A DNA stretch of 64,000 nucleotides from Stromatinia cepivora (GCA_014898415.1 RCTD01000018.1:191001-255000); one strand, 5' to 3'. Counted from the first letter of the stretch, positions 45,097 through 56,959 are shown. The notes: generated by a model from the letters alone, not told the origin. Numbers and translations are program-made.

Positions 45097-47598
45097 TTCG
45101 GTAGAGGTTGACTATGTTTGACTCGTAAACGTGGGTAGGTAATTTCGAGACTTTTGAGGAAGAGTTCTAGCCTGCCCCTCTCTTTTAAGCCGTACCGTAC
45201 GCGTTCCTGACACGAGGTTACCCACGCGCGAGTAGTTCGCAACCTTAAAGGAACCCCTATTATCCTATGATGCCAACAATAACATAGCCAGATCCCTTGA
45301 CGTTTGAAAAGGTTATCGTGGTTGTGGTGGGGGTATTTTTGGATATGAAATCGACACGGATGACAGACGACCTGCAGAATATGAATCCGGAGGCAACGTG
45401 TAAGAAGAACTGTGGTGAGACAATATGGAGTAGATGAGTGGAGACAATTATACTACTGCAGAAAAGGAAAAGGAAGAGAATGTACAAGAGAGAGGAATAA
45501 TTATCCTATTTTTTTCTGCGGAGAGTAGTGAAGTATGGTGAAGAATTATCTCAGCGCGTGTGGTGGTTGAATGGAAAGTGGAAGGTGGAGATCGGTTATC
45601 GGGTTCTTGTGGTTTTTTTGTTCGCCGGTCAGAACTTTTTCGGTGTTTTGGGTCAGAACAGACCCCCCATCCACCGCCGTACAGATATTCTACATAAGCA
45701 AGGCGCGGGAAGGCGGAGTCAGCAGAATGGAACGTAAACATCACATTCTCACGCATATTTATATATTTATATTCTTTACACATGTATATTTTATTCAGGT
45801 GTCTAGATCAATTGGAGCATGGGGTCCTTGAAATGGATCTCGACATTTTCTTAAAATATCACTCTACAGTATCATCGCCACCATATACTTTGATTTACCT
45901 CTTTTATACTCGGGTTTCCGTACTCATTACGCTATGATCAGGAAGCAAGCCTGTCTGATATCTTTTATATGTACGGTAGATCACATTTCTTTTCATAAAA
46001 CGTTCCATGAGGGTTGGAATGTCGAGATATTCATTCTTCCCTTGGCGGTATAGTAGAGAAAGGGGTATCGTTGAGTTGTCTTTTGCGTATGTACCTGACT
46101 CAAGCCTGACTTCTGGGGGTGTGAATGACGAATCTTATCATCGGTTTCAATTTGCGGTCTAAATGTCTCAAATACTAGACCTTTACCAGATGTGTCGAGC
46201 CCGCCGCAAGAGGAATTATACGACAGTGACTATTCGTACCTAGGTAGGTAAGCTTACAGTCACATAACCAGGGACATCTTCTCGCCTTCAGGTAATGAGG
46301 TCTATCTTTATGCACTTCAATATCTATTAAAACATAGACCATGATTTTTCATGGGAAACCGGGGTTAAACAATTGATATTGATCGGACTTTGGTAGGCTT
46401 TCTATGAAGAGTTTCCTTTCCATATCGTCGGCCTCCACGGCAGTTGGCCCCCAGCTAGCCAACGGAGCGTCATTTCAATGATTGATTAATTAGTTATATC
46501 GTGGAGGGGAGCGGAGGGGGAGCTCTTCAAATTTTCAGGAGTGTTGAATGGGAGGATGATATTAAGATCGTTCAAAGGTAGTGAGTGGAGTTGGGCAGGG
46601 AAAACCAATGGATTCTGCAAGTGCTAGAATAGGGGATTACGAGGATTCTGTTGGAATGAAGGCGTATACTACAAACCGAACACGACCACACTCAAGAAAG
46701 ATGGTAAATGGATGGAACAGTGTTCAGATAGTTCATTTGATGTTCCAAGACCAAAGATTGTATGTTATCTGTTGAAGTCAGGAGTATCATGATTGTAAGT
46801 ATCTTACAGTACTTTGGGGTTCATAGTACCTCAAGAATGAATGGTAGGAATCTCCGTAAATGAAACAAACATTCAATTGAAAAATGATCTCGGAAGAGAT
46901 ACCTGACCGAGTAAGAATATAGAGTTATTGATGAGTCTTCAATTTACATAGTGGGAGTTTTGAAGATTTTAGAGAACATCATCTATTAGATTGATGAAAT
47001 CTACGGGGTCTTTCTTCTATCTAGAGATTATCAAGTAATCCTAAGGTGCCTAGGTACCTACCCAGTACCTACCTAATAGCCGCTTTCTATAGAGGGTGTG
47101 TTTGATGGGGTTTTGGAAGTGAGGTAAGAATGAAGAATTCCCACGTACCTTCCTATACCTGCCTACCTACCTACCTACCTACCTACCTAGGTACTTACTA
47201 CCCACCTCATTTCCTTAGTCTCTTCACCTCTCCAAAATCCCACAAATCCTCACTTTCAATTAATTATCTTAACATTCATCTTCATCCTCATCTTCATCCT
47301 AACTTCAATTTAAACATCATCTCATCTCAACTCATGTAGTTTTCCTTATCATCTCATATTCTCCCTTCAATATCAAGAATCAGTCTATACTTATTCATTC
47401 TTCAATCTTCACCATTCCATATTCATTATCTTGAAGTGTGTGTCCTTGTTTTATGGAGAGGATATTCCAGAATCAAAGTCTTCATTGATAATTGACATTT
47501 GACTGATCAGAAGTTGAATGATACTTCGGACTTCTCTTTAAATCCCACTCCCTTAATTTTTATTTTTCTGAGAGTTCCATCTGTCTCTGTGCTTCATC
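45097..47598. other. Intergenic region between CDC4 and HOP1
   Basis: Divergent promoters, 2.5 kb. Contains the second hairpin repeat (46431-46476), TACCTAGGTAGGTA (about 46239-46252), a CCTAGGTACCTACC cluster (about 47050), a (CTAC)n run ending in CCTAGGTAC (about 47162-47192), and a pyrimidine-rich HOP1 leader (47200-47450). I find no credible gene; 46581-46775 is a short unsupported frame. Confidence 0.5.
46431..46476. repeat. Dispersed hairpin repeat, copy 2
   Basis: Reads GCCTCCACGGCAGTTGGCCC, CCAGCTAGCC and AACGGAGCGTCATTTC in order. Here TTGGC pairs with GCCAA and CTCC with GGAG, the same layout as copy 1 at 35183-35231 but with changed stem bases on both arms. Confidence 0.6.
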
Positions 47599-50006
47599 AT
47601 GCCCCCGAAACTACTTAAACGTCCTGCTCCTGCTAAACCACAGGCAAAGCCACAAGCAAAGACCAAGCAGAAGGGAAAGGGTAAGGTCCAGGCTGTTGCG
47701 GAGGCTCCTAAGACAGTGCAAGATCTTGTACTCAGCCAACAGCATAGTCTCGAGTTGGTTAAGATTGGTGTCAATGCTGCTGTATGCACCATGGAACCCT
47801 TTCACTTTTATCTTCTGCTGATAAATATTTCACAGATCAGCCATTTTGTCTTTTATAGACAGTTTTTTCCAAGCAATTGCTATAAAACCCGAATCTACGA
47901 TGCATCTGACGCTGATCCTACCTATGAAACGTTTATGAGCGGCACAAACATCCCCAGGAACTTCAACTTAATGGAAGCTGGCGATGGAATCCTTTCTTTC
48001 AACACCATTGTGCGAGGATCGGGAAACCCGGGTGCCGAAAAACTACTTGATTGGCTTGTATTTCACCATGTTCAAATTCCTCATATAGTGATTAACTAAT
48101 GGATGCTTAGGAATTTGGGGTTGGCAATGCTGTAAACGACAAATGTCTGGCAAAATTCCAACTTTCTGTTTATCGCAAAGAAGTTGTCCCAGAACAGCTT
48201 GTCGAAGCTTTCACTATAAACTTCACCTACAAAGATATTGGAAGCAATCCTCATGTTCAAATTTCTGCTTCAACGTCGAACGAAGGTGGAAAGATCATCA
48301 ACCTCGGAAAAGCACAAGAGGGCTTAGGAGAGCTGATTAGACAAGTTATGAACTGTTCTCAACACATTAAGGGTGAATCATGTAAGTTTACAGCCATTAA
48401 TCAAGTAATTTTTTATATCCGCTAAAGGGAAATATAGCTGGACGCAAAGTGAGTATGCAACTGCTTTACAATGACAATGCACGTCCCAAGAACGAATACC
48501 GTGGATTTCGTGCTGCATCATCATCGCAGTTACTACCTGATAATTGTGGGCTTTTGATGGGCAAAATGAACAATGGTCTTAACGGGTATGACATTACAGT
48601 TCCAACAAAATAGAGGCAGGTACTAACTTGCGTAGACTCGAGGTCAAATACTACAATGCCCCAGCCATCGATAGTCACCATCTAAAAGCAAAAGCTTCCA
48701 GTAGTGCCAAAGTTCCCGATCGAAATCGTTTCGCGATGGTTGGAGGCCTCAAACTTACAACACCAAAGGCAATCATTGACGATGATAGTCAGCTTTCCTT
48801 GAGATACACTCAATCCTCACAGAGCGATGGCACCCAGCAGAGCACAATTCGGTGGATTAACGAGATTGTAAGTTATCAATTAACAAACACAATGGATCAG
48901 CCAGTTTGTATATGCTAACATGGCCAAAATGGAAGGGACACACGAGAGGATCCGATGATATGGATACACAACTGGTTTCAAATCATGCTAGCCAGCCAAC
49001 CACCTTTGGAAAGCATACAAAGTTTTCTGAACCAGAAGAGCTTGATGATATGGACATTGAGGAAGAATCAGAAGAAGAAGAAGAAGCGGTGCGCTGTGAG
49101 TGTACCAACTTCGATGATCGTGAAAATCTGGTATGTCATTCTCTCCATTTGTTCGCACATTCTAAGAAGTGCAAAGATCCAGTGCGAAAAATGTAGAAAC
49201 TTTTGTCACAGTCAGTGCTACGGTTACAGCAAGGGAAGTGTCGGCGCAAATTTCGAATGCTATGAATGTCTCTTGGCAGAGTCGGAGCAAGATATTCTTT
49301 TTGAGAAGATGTATCCTCTTTGCACTCGCAGACGCATGGTCTATTACCTCAAAAATAACGGTTTCAATGATATGGAAGGTCTTTGCCAGTACATGAGTAA
49401 GGCTACTCCAGCAAATGTCCGTACAGCATTAATCACCGTTCTAGATTTGACCCAGAAAGAGACACAGGCTTTGGTAGAGACTTTGAAAACAGAAGGAATC
49501 ATCAAGAAATGTTCCGAGTCTTCCAAGGAGCCATTCCAATTTTCCAACCTTAAGAGACTTCTGGCTGAATTGTTTGATCCATCAAAGCACATCTCTCATA
49601 CCAAGCTTGTAAGTACTTCACTACCCTTTTCCGGGCTCTTGAGCAATTGATGGAAAGTTCTAATTCATCATAGTTTGTAGCAGCAGCATCCAAGGTCAAC
49701 TTGCCCCGTAAATCTCAGGTCCAGGTCCAGGCCCAACTTACGCCAGTCGCTCGGCGTCTTGGACCATCTGATGGTCCAACCCGCGGTGGCTTGCGTAGTG
49801 AAGGAAGCAGTACTCAGACCCCGAGCTCATGGAGAAGCTTGCATAACGAGACCTTGCGCAGATCACCACGAGTACCCGCTCAATCGACCCCTCAACAATC
49901 CAACAAACGCGCTGGTGACAAAATTCCTGAGAACGCCTCAAAAAAGAGGCGTGCTGCTCTAGCGGCAACTAGTCCTTTCAGCCTCAGATCAAATAGTTTG
50001 CATTAG
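47599..50006 (+). CDS. HOP1: Meiotic chromosome-axis protein Hop1 (HORMA and PHD-type finger)
   Basis: Axis protein promoting meiotic double-strand breaks and inter-homologue bias. Eight exons: 47599-47781, 47836-48057, 48111-48381, 48438-48585, 48636-48867, 48936-49130, 49177-49608, 49674-50006; 671 aa. A Lys/Pro-rich start leads to the HORMA domain (about residues 45-290: QQHSLELVKIGVNAA.., KFQLSVYRKEVVPEQLVEAF.., GFRAASS, LEVKYYNAPA). A PHD-like zinc region follows (about 402-450: CEC..CEKC..CHSQC..CYEC), then a helical domain (RRRMVYYLKNNGFND..) that is probably winged-helix. The tail contains a nuclear-type cluster (SKKRRAA). The exon 5/6 boundary is the weakest: I use a 68-nt intron with an AAG acceptor after a GCTAACA branch site; a 37-nt alternative ending at 48904 would lead into a frame that stops at 48958. 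Confidence 0.85.
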
Positions 50007-50695
50007 TCCCATCATAGTCTTCGAGAGGTTTGACAGAGAGATAAGCTCTATATTGGCTGGATTGTTTGATGATATGTTTCGGAAAGGTATAAGATCTTTT
50101 ATTGATTGATAGTTTTTGCTAGCTTCAACGCTATTGTATGTAGATTAGCTTTGATCGCCATAACGTAAATAGCTTGGGTTAGTGCTTAATCGATAATATG
50201 TCATGAAATGTTTCCTTTCATCCGCCTTCCTTGAAGTTTGATGTAGTACTTGTGATTCTCTCTAATTTTATATCAAACATTTTGGCTAAACGTGGGAAGG
50301 GTTGTACCGTGCTTTTTCGTTATGGATATCACAAGGGTCATGTATCTGTAACTGTGTAACATATGATTGTTGGTTGTGGTGAAACGATTACTCGTTTTGA
50401 GTATTCGACGAGGATGAGCTATGTTAATGTGTGTATGAAGTGAATTATGAAGTTATAGATGGAAACTACCTATGGGATGAAAGAGAGAGAGAGGAAGAAG
50501 GGGATGGGATGGGCCGGATATGATGGGTCAGATTGCATGCCATGGATTGGAGAATTATTTTAGATTTTGGATTTTAGATTTTAGATGTTATGTTTGTTGA
50601 TATTTCAGTTGAACCGATTGAGAGATTTCATGTGCGTGGAATTTTAGTAAGATCTTATTTGTAACGCCGCTATTGGTGTTGTCCGTGGCTCTCGA

Positions 50696-50891
50696 CTCAG
50701 CATTACCGTATAAACTCAGTTACTTCAATACACGCTTTCCCTATTCTGGAATAAGCTTACCTGCCATTTCCTATTTCCGGATGGCTGAAAATTTCTAACT
50801 TATTAATCCACATTTATAGTCCATCCAATCATACACCCACAACCTTATTCCATATTAGGGAAAGCGTGTATTGAGTTTATACGGTACTGAG
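50696..50891. mobile_element. Candidate MITE, 196 bp, with about 45-bp inverted ends
   Basis: The left end CTCAGCATTACCGTATAAAC.. TCAATACACGCTTTCCCTA.. GGAATAAG matches the reverse complement of the right end (CTCAGTACCGTATAAAC, then TCAATACACGCTTTCCCTA, then ATATGGAATAAG). The left arm has an extra 8-9 nt (GTTACTTC). The 80-nt middle has no coding capacity. No certain target duplication is visible at the flanks. Confidence 0.6.
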
Positions 50892-51576
50892 CAATTAACA
50901 ATTATCATCAACATCCTCGGCCCCTCGGCAATAGTACACAGAGTAGAACTCCACCAAAAATACTGGATTCATAATATCATTCGTTCAGGCCCATACCGCG
51001 CCAGAAGCATTTATGATTCTACGCTCGAACCTTTTTCCACTCTTTTTCTTTCGTTTTCTTTGCTTCTTTTTACGGAGGGGGCGTGGTGTGTAGGGTATGT
51101 AGGGTATATTTCCAGCTGTACCTGAACCGTTGGGCTGGGCTGGAGGGGAAGGAGAAATCAATATTTGCTTTTTTTTTATATAGAAGACGATGATGAACGG
51201 AGATCGAAGATCTAGATAGATTATCTTTTCCTGTAGTCCTTGCGCTGATCTCCTTCGTTTTGATTTTTTTTTTGTTTTTTTTTGTTTTTAGTTTTTTCGT
51301 TGGGATGATCGAAAAATGGAAGAAGTATTCAAGTATTATTTCATATATCATATCGCGGACGCATGTTAATTGTGAAAGAGGTTCGTGATGTGGAGTGGAG
51401 TTGTCGCGCCATGAATCTAATAAAGGAATCACAGGTAACACGTTTTTCCGAGACTTTCAGGATGGAGGAGTTACAATTTCGGAAAGGGGCCTCGTTCTTG
51501 GTGTATCACATGGTTTGGTGTGCTCCGTAAAGATGGAGCGGGGAATATTATTAATCTATGGGTTTTGGGATTTTTA

Positions 51577-51653
51577 GATTGAGATTGAGATTGAGATTGA
51601 GATTGAGATTGAGATTGAGATTGAGATTGAGATTGAGATTGAGATTGAGATTG
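51577..51653. repeat. (GATTGA)n hexanucleotide repeat, about 13 copies
   Basis: Nearly perfect tandem GATTGA; the minus-strand reading (QS)n is an artefact of the unit length. Confidence 0.95.
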
Positions 51654-53131
51654 GAGGTACCAGACTTGTGCTCCTTGATTCACATGTGTGATGCATATGG
51701 CATGAGCATGATTTGGAATTTGGATTGCTGTTCTAAAATTTGATATACCCTACGGACTTACGTGAAGATTGTGGCCTCTCGTAAAGTATAGTATAGTGTT
51801 GGGAGAAGTTTAAGTGATTCATTCATTCTAGAATTTCTCGGCCGCGATATGTATGAGGAGGACAGAGTAAACGAGGAAGAAGAGATGAAGTTAGACAGTT
51901 CGATAGTTTTGAGGAATTAGATCGGATGGAAGATGGCTCGTTCATTTTCTAGTGTCTGATCGGTGGTGAAGGTCGTTTGTGGCACTGATGAAGGGGAAAT
52001 AACTGATTCGAGAAAATTATGTATGAAATAAGCCAATGCGCAATAGTACAGATTATCATTATGGTGTTTACTTTTGTCTTGCTCTTTCTAAGTTTGTATC
52101 AATTGAGTGACATCTTTTGAAGGTTTGGCAAGGTTTCATGAATTTGATGGGATGAAATGAGATGGGATGGAATGGGATTTACCCCTTCATGAATCATGAT
52201 ATTAACGAGATCTCATCTCAATACAACACCATGTTGTCATAGTACTACCTAGTTACTTAACGATATGGTCAAAATCTCTTTCTACTCCATATATGTAAGC
52301 TTATGAGGAATGTTTACGCGTAGATACTATACCAATTCCGTGATTTATTAAAGCAGGCGGGCCAGGAATCTTCAAGAATAAATTTCCTTTCAACACCAAT
52401 TCTTATTAACCTCTACCTTGAACCTCCGTATTCCGTACGATGTCTTCAATTTTAGGCGATTTACTGACTATCATGGAAAAACCTAGTGTTTTAATCCATC
52501 AACCACTCACGATACCCTGATCTCTGAAGATAAATCACCCTGGACCAAACTTTTAATGGTAACAATAATCCTAGTAATGGTTCTAAATCAAGGATGGGGC
52601 ATCCTTGAGATTGCGATTTGACACGATCATATTCATCCTACCAATCCATAACTAAAGTAAGTTGCAACCATCTTCCTGAATACTAAATTTATTGTTATGA
52701 AATATGAAATATGAAATATTCGAATTCACTAGGAATCTTTCCTTTTTCTTTTGTCATCTATTTTTGAATCCTGACTCGACTTGACGTCCACTATCTATCA
52801 AAACATACCCTCTTTTTCAACGACTTTACTTTGTCAGCCCTGTCAGCAATTATAGAGATATATATATATATATAAATTGCATAACGATCCTGGAATCGAA
52901 CCACGTTTAGCGGTATTCAAAGCCCCTCCTAGTTAATTCACGATCTAAAGACACGATGCTCGTTGAGGAACGGTAACGGTGGTTCGATTTACAATAGCAC
53001 GGCGTTTGTATACCCAGATATAGCTACATATAGCTTGGAGCTTGGAGGAAGGCACACCGAGGTCGACCATATCATTCACGAATACTTCTACTTCTACTAG
53101 CCATAACCCGGTTCCTTGGAGCTTCATCAAG

Positions 53132-55438
53132 ATGGGACGAACCTCGAAATTCTCATTCCCCATTCCTGGGCGCAAAAGTAGTTCGAGTAAGGAAAAATCA
53201 TATCAAGTACCTCCACCTATGTCAAAGAAATCTTCAGGAAACTTGTCAAAAGCGGAACAAATTTTGGGAACTGGCACTGCGGAACCTGGGGATTGGAAAA
53301 GACCCGGATCTAGGTCTAGCCGAATGAGCATTACTATTTCAGAAACTACACATCCGACGAGATCAACGAACGACGGTGGTAGTTATGATGAGTGGGATGG
53401 GGAATCGGGTGTTTTCCCTAGACAGACTGGTGTTAGAGGAAGGGCTTCATCTAATGCATTAGGTCAACGTTTTGGAGAAGATATGGCTACGGAAACTTCT
53501 AGTACAACACATCAATTGAGGAATGAGAATTCTACATCTACCTTAAAATCATATTATGATCGACAGAAGTTACCGGTTTCAATATCACAACAGACTTCTG
53601 CATCTTCTGCACGAGATCTAGCTCTTCGAAAAGGACTTACTCCGGTTGTCAATAGGAGTCCACTTTTACAAGTCGATTCTACAAATCCTTGGGATCAAGC
53701 CGGTCAAAATCTTTCGAGTATGAATGATAATCATTTGGGGTCGTCGGAGCGCAAGAAGTCTGTGAGGTTGGGTTTGTCCTCGTTGTTTCATAGATCAGAA
53801 AGACGACCATCGGCAGTATCACAAAATTTCTTCGATTATTCCAAACAAAGTGGCTCGATTCGGAATAGGCTTGCCAAGGCGGCTTCGAGAGAGTCATTAC
53901 AATCACAAAAGCCAAGCATTTCATCCACAAATTCCAGAGACCAAAGAGATCAGATGCAAGTTCAGCCTAGCTCGAATGACTCATATGATTACTATGAACA
54001 ATCAACTCGGAATGCTCAGATGAAATCAATACCAGAATCAAACGTTCCGGAACATTTCAATTTATTTCCCAACACATCAGAAAAGGGGAATGGCCGGCAG
54101 CCGCCGGGATCACTCAATTTGGAGAAACGAGAAGGACATCGGAGACTAGAAGATCTGCACTCTAGCTTTGGAGAAAAAGATTCATTTTCGTGGAAGAATG
54201 TACGTTCGAATACCAATGGCAATTTTCGCAACAGTGTGATTTCTCAGAGTACAGGTCATTCTAGCCTGGGTATATCCAGTACCGGGAGCATATCCAGTCA
54301 TAACACCAAAACATCAAGACGAACTGGAGGAAGTGTATTTTCGAATGCAGATTTACAGCAAAGCAGTGTACTGTCATTATCGTCTGATTCGGAAGAGGAT
54401 TTGTCTGATACCGAAATATCGAAATCTCGTGATAACATCTCTATTGGTAAAGCTCCTTCACATGCTGAAAGTGAAATCATTCCTCCTGCACTTCAAAACC
54501 GCTTGAGTATAACGAAAAATCCTGTAAGGAGACCATCGGCTTTGAAAAACTCATCATCCACCAGGAAGGGAGCCGCACAATCAAGTGCCTTTTTAACAAT
54601 TCCGGGGTCGAATGGAGGATTATCTCAATGGCCAATGCCACCAACAACCCCAACGACACCAACGATTACGAGACAAGATTCTCTAAAGTCACAAGACTCT
54701 CGACCAACCTCATCTCAGAGGAATGTTTCCATCTCGTCCAAAAAGTCCATACCGCAGCAACCGACACCACCACTATCTCCTCGAGAAATCGATGTCGAAA
54801 CTGATTCCATTCGCACAACAACCAGTGGCCGTATGATGCAAGTTACCAAGCAAGAAGAAGCACTCCTCGAAGCACTGCGTCAGAAAAGAGCACGTATGCG
54901 CGAGAGAATCATTGAGGAACATGAAGCTGAAGGTGGTGTTGGTAAGTCACCACCGGGACTGGTAGATCACAGAAATTCTTCGAGGTTTTCGAAATCGTCT
55001 TCTACGAGTACGATTAGATCGGGTACGGAACGTGTACTGTTGTATCTTGATGCACCGATTATGAAAGAGAGGAATTTGGGATATGGAAATGGAAATGGAA
55101 ATGGAATGAAATATGGACAACCGAGTCCGGATTTGAGTGACTTTTTGAGCATGGGGAGTGAGGATTTTGAGGAGGATGAGGAGACGCCGACGAATAGTAG
55201 GGGCGTTTCGAGGAATGAGGTGAGGGGGAATGGAAATGGGAGTGCAATTGGGATTGGGATTGGAATTGAAGTGCCGCAACCAATGAGACCGGGAACTCCA
55301 CCGCAAAATGATCCGAGGTTTAGTTCTTCTGGGGAAGAGGAAACGAGGAAGGGTGGTCATAAGAAGAGAAACCCTAGTGTAGGGAAAGCGAAATTTTTAG
55401 AGGAAGAGGAAGAGGATGAGGGGTTTTGGGGATTGTAA
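53132..55438 (+). CDS. Large serine-rich hypothetical protein, 768 aa
   Basis: Single exon. I take the ATG at 53132 (MGRTSKFSFPIPGRKSSSSKEK); the frame is open 30 codons upstream, but the MGRTxKFSFPIPGR start looks like the family start. I do not recognise a function. The protein is mostly disordered and rich in Ser, Asn, Gln and Arg, with repeated basic-Ser motifs (KKSVRLGLSSLFHRSERRPS). A short predicted coiled coil lies near residues 600-625 (KQEEALLEALRQKRARMRERI), followed by acidic stretches and a Gly/Asn run near 670 encoded by GGAAAT repeats. The C-terminus is highly acidic (LEEEEEDEGFWGL). It resembles phospho-regulated scaffold or cell-polarity proteins in composition only. Codon use and length argue for a real gene. 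Confidence 0.8.
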   Translation: MGRTSKFSFPIPGRKSSSSKEKSYQVPPPMSKKSSGNLSKAEQILGTGTAEPGDWKRPGSRSSRMSITISETTHPTRSTNDGGSYDEWDGESGVFPRQTGVRGRASSNALGQRFGEDMATETSSTTHQLRNENSTSTLKSYYDRQKLPVSISQQTSASSARDLALRKGLTPVVNRSPLLQVDSTNPWDQAGQNLSSMNDNHLGSSERKKSVRLGLSSLFHRSERRPSAVSQNFFDYSKQSGSIRNRLAKAASRESLQSQKPSISSTNSRDQRDQMQVQPSSNDSYDYYEQSTRNAQMKSIPESNVPEHFNLFPNTSEKGNGRQPPGSLNLEKREGHRRLEDLHSSFGEKDSFSWKNVRSNTNGNFRNSVISQSTGHSSLGISSTGSISSHNTKTSRRTGGSVFSNADLQQSSVLSLSSDSEEDLSDTEISKSRDNISIGKAPSHAESEIIPPALQNRLSITKNPVRRPSALKNSSSTRKGAAQSSAFLTIPGSNGGLSQWPMPPTTPTTPTITRQDSLKSQDSRPTSSQRNVSISSKKSIPQQPTPPLSPREIDVETDSIRTTTSGRMMQVTKQEEALLEALRQKRARMRERIIEEHEAEGGVGKSPPGLVDHRNSSRFSKSSSTSTIRSGTERVLLYLDAPIMKERNLGYGNGNGNGMKYGQPSPDLSDFLSMGSEDFEEDEETPTNSRGVSRNEVRGNGNGSAIGIGIGIEVPQPMRPGTPPQNDPRFSSSGEEETRKGGHKKRNPSVGKAKFLEEEEEDEGFWGL

Positions 55439-56959
55439 TTTGGACGACCGGTGCATTGGTCTGGTTGAGGAAGGGAGTGTTAATGTATATTTTTGTTATT
55501 ATTATGAGGAGATATCTGGTAGCGTTTTTTTTGGGTTAGTTGGGGTTTAGATGTATGTTTTCAATAGGGGGGTTAGAGAAAAGGTGTGGATTTGGGGGGG
55601 GGGGGGGATGGATGAGGATGGGTGGATGGGTGGATGGGTGGATGGGTGGATGGGTGTCTTATTTTCTTTATGATTTTACATTGAATGATGGGTTTGGTTA
55701 TACACCTTTGCATATACCCCTCTTGTTTATTTATTGTTTCCCCTGAGGGACGGGGAAACAAGAGGGGAGGGGAAAAGGAAGAGGGGTTCATATAGGATGG
55801 GTGATGGAGATGGAGAGGGATGTTTTGTGTATGATTTGATAGATGTATGGAGGATTGATAGCTGTTATTGATTGATTGTTTGGGGATGAATAAATAGATA
55901 TAGAGATATATATGTAAACATACATATACACATATAGATAGAGATATACGATCTTGAGGATGAATATCAATATCAAAATCAGATCTGAAAAGTCACCTAA
56001 TACCTGGAATGTCAAATATCAAATGTCAGATATCGGAGTCACTACCGAGGTTCAATGAATGTTACTAGATGGTGGTAGGGTAGGGTAGGCCCATTTTGAA
56101 CGAGTGATCATATCTGGTCATGAGCTCCTGAGGGGAAAGGTATGCTTTTGGATCTGCTGGATTGAGATGCAATAGGAACGCGAAGTGTGGAGGTATGTAA
56201 CGCTGTACCTACAGTAAGTGTATTAGCTAGGTAGGTATGAATCGTGCTTGTGCAGTAGCGAATAGTAGCAAACCAACTTTCCAAAAAGCCAAGAAGAAAA
56301 CTCGACTCCGCAATTTAGTTAGTCATAAATAACAATATATGTCTCACTAACTAAACCGTTCATTCTATTCGTTCACCCCAGATTTTCCCACCAGCCCATC
56401 GCTTATTACAATCTCTTATTTTTGGGAACGAGCGAGCTTTTGGATTGTTTGATTGTTTGATTGTTTGATATATGATGGAGGTTGAAAATGTAGAAGTTTT
56501 GTTTTGATAGATTATTCCAAAATTGGGCTATATTTATTATTATTGCAGGGCATAAAACTAAAGTGTACCAGATCGCATGGCTCAGACCCATCAACTTGCA
56601 CATTTTGGTGGTGGATTTGTAGGAGAGCTTGCTAGGTTTGATTGTGATTGGTTGATATGTACAACCAAGTTTTGGGCATCTAGAAGCAAGCAAGTACGCC
56701 AAACCAATGAACAAGAATACCTAGAACGATAGATCGTCACTTTTCCCCAAGAAGCGCAAAAATCCTTCCTCTCCTTTACATTATTCATCTCACCGTTTGC
56801 CTTGCACACAAAGGCTTTTGCTTGTTTTTATGATCAATTTATTTTACTTTTTTTATGTCATTGTTCTAGAGATAAGCTTACTGACTGAGCATTGAGAGGA
56901 GGTCCACCCCAACTGGTTTGGCACAAAGATAGAGAGAGAAGAGGATAATCTTGAGCGCG
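55439..56959. other. Intergenic region with simple repeats and a hairpin
   Basis: Contains a run of 14 G (55594-55607), (GGATGGGT)n (about 55620-55655), a long hairpin (55717-55767), an AT-rich ATATAC/GATAGA stretch (55890-55950), and TTTGATTG repeats (about 56440-56470). The minus-strand frames here are made of these repeats and look non-coding. Confidence 0.5.
55717..55767. other. Long imperfect hairpin downstream of the 53132-55438 gene
   Basis: The right arm GGGGAAACAAGAGGGG (55752-55767) pairs completely with CCCCTCTTG (55717-55725) plus TTTCCCC (55737-55743). The left arm has an 11-nt bulge and the loop is 8 nt. It sits about 280 nt after the stop codon, so it could be in the 3' UTR or be part of a repeat. 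Confidence 0.6.

Larger units (their letters stand above)
50007..53131. other. Intergenic region, 3.1 kb
   Basis: No conserved gene seen. Contains the inverted-repeat element at 50696-50891, T and A runs (51,170-51,300), the GATTGA repeat and an (AT)n run (about 52,857-52,875). A B-box-like GGTTCGATTCC occurs on the minus strand near 52,893-52,903, without a convincing tRNA fold. The last 200 nt lead into the next gene. Confidence 0.5.

Noticed and set aside
52881..52967. Possible tRNA on the minus strand (GGTTCGATTCC B-box, partial acceptor pairing)
   Set aside because: No A-box or D-arm sequence is present, the T stem has a mismatch and the acceptor pairing is incomplete, so at best it is a relic or a coincidence.
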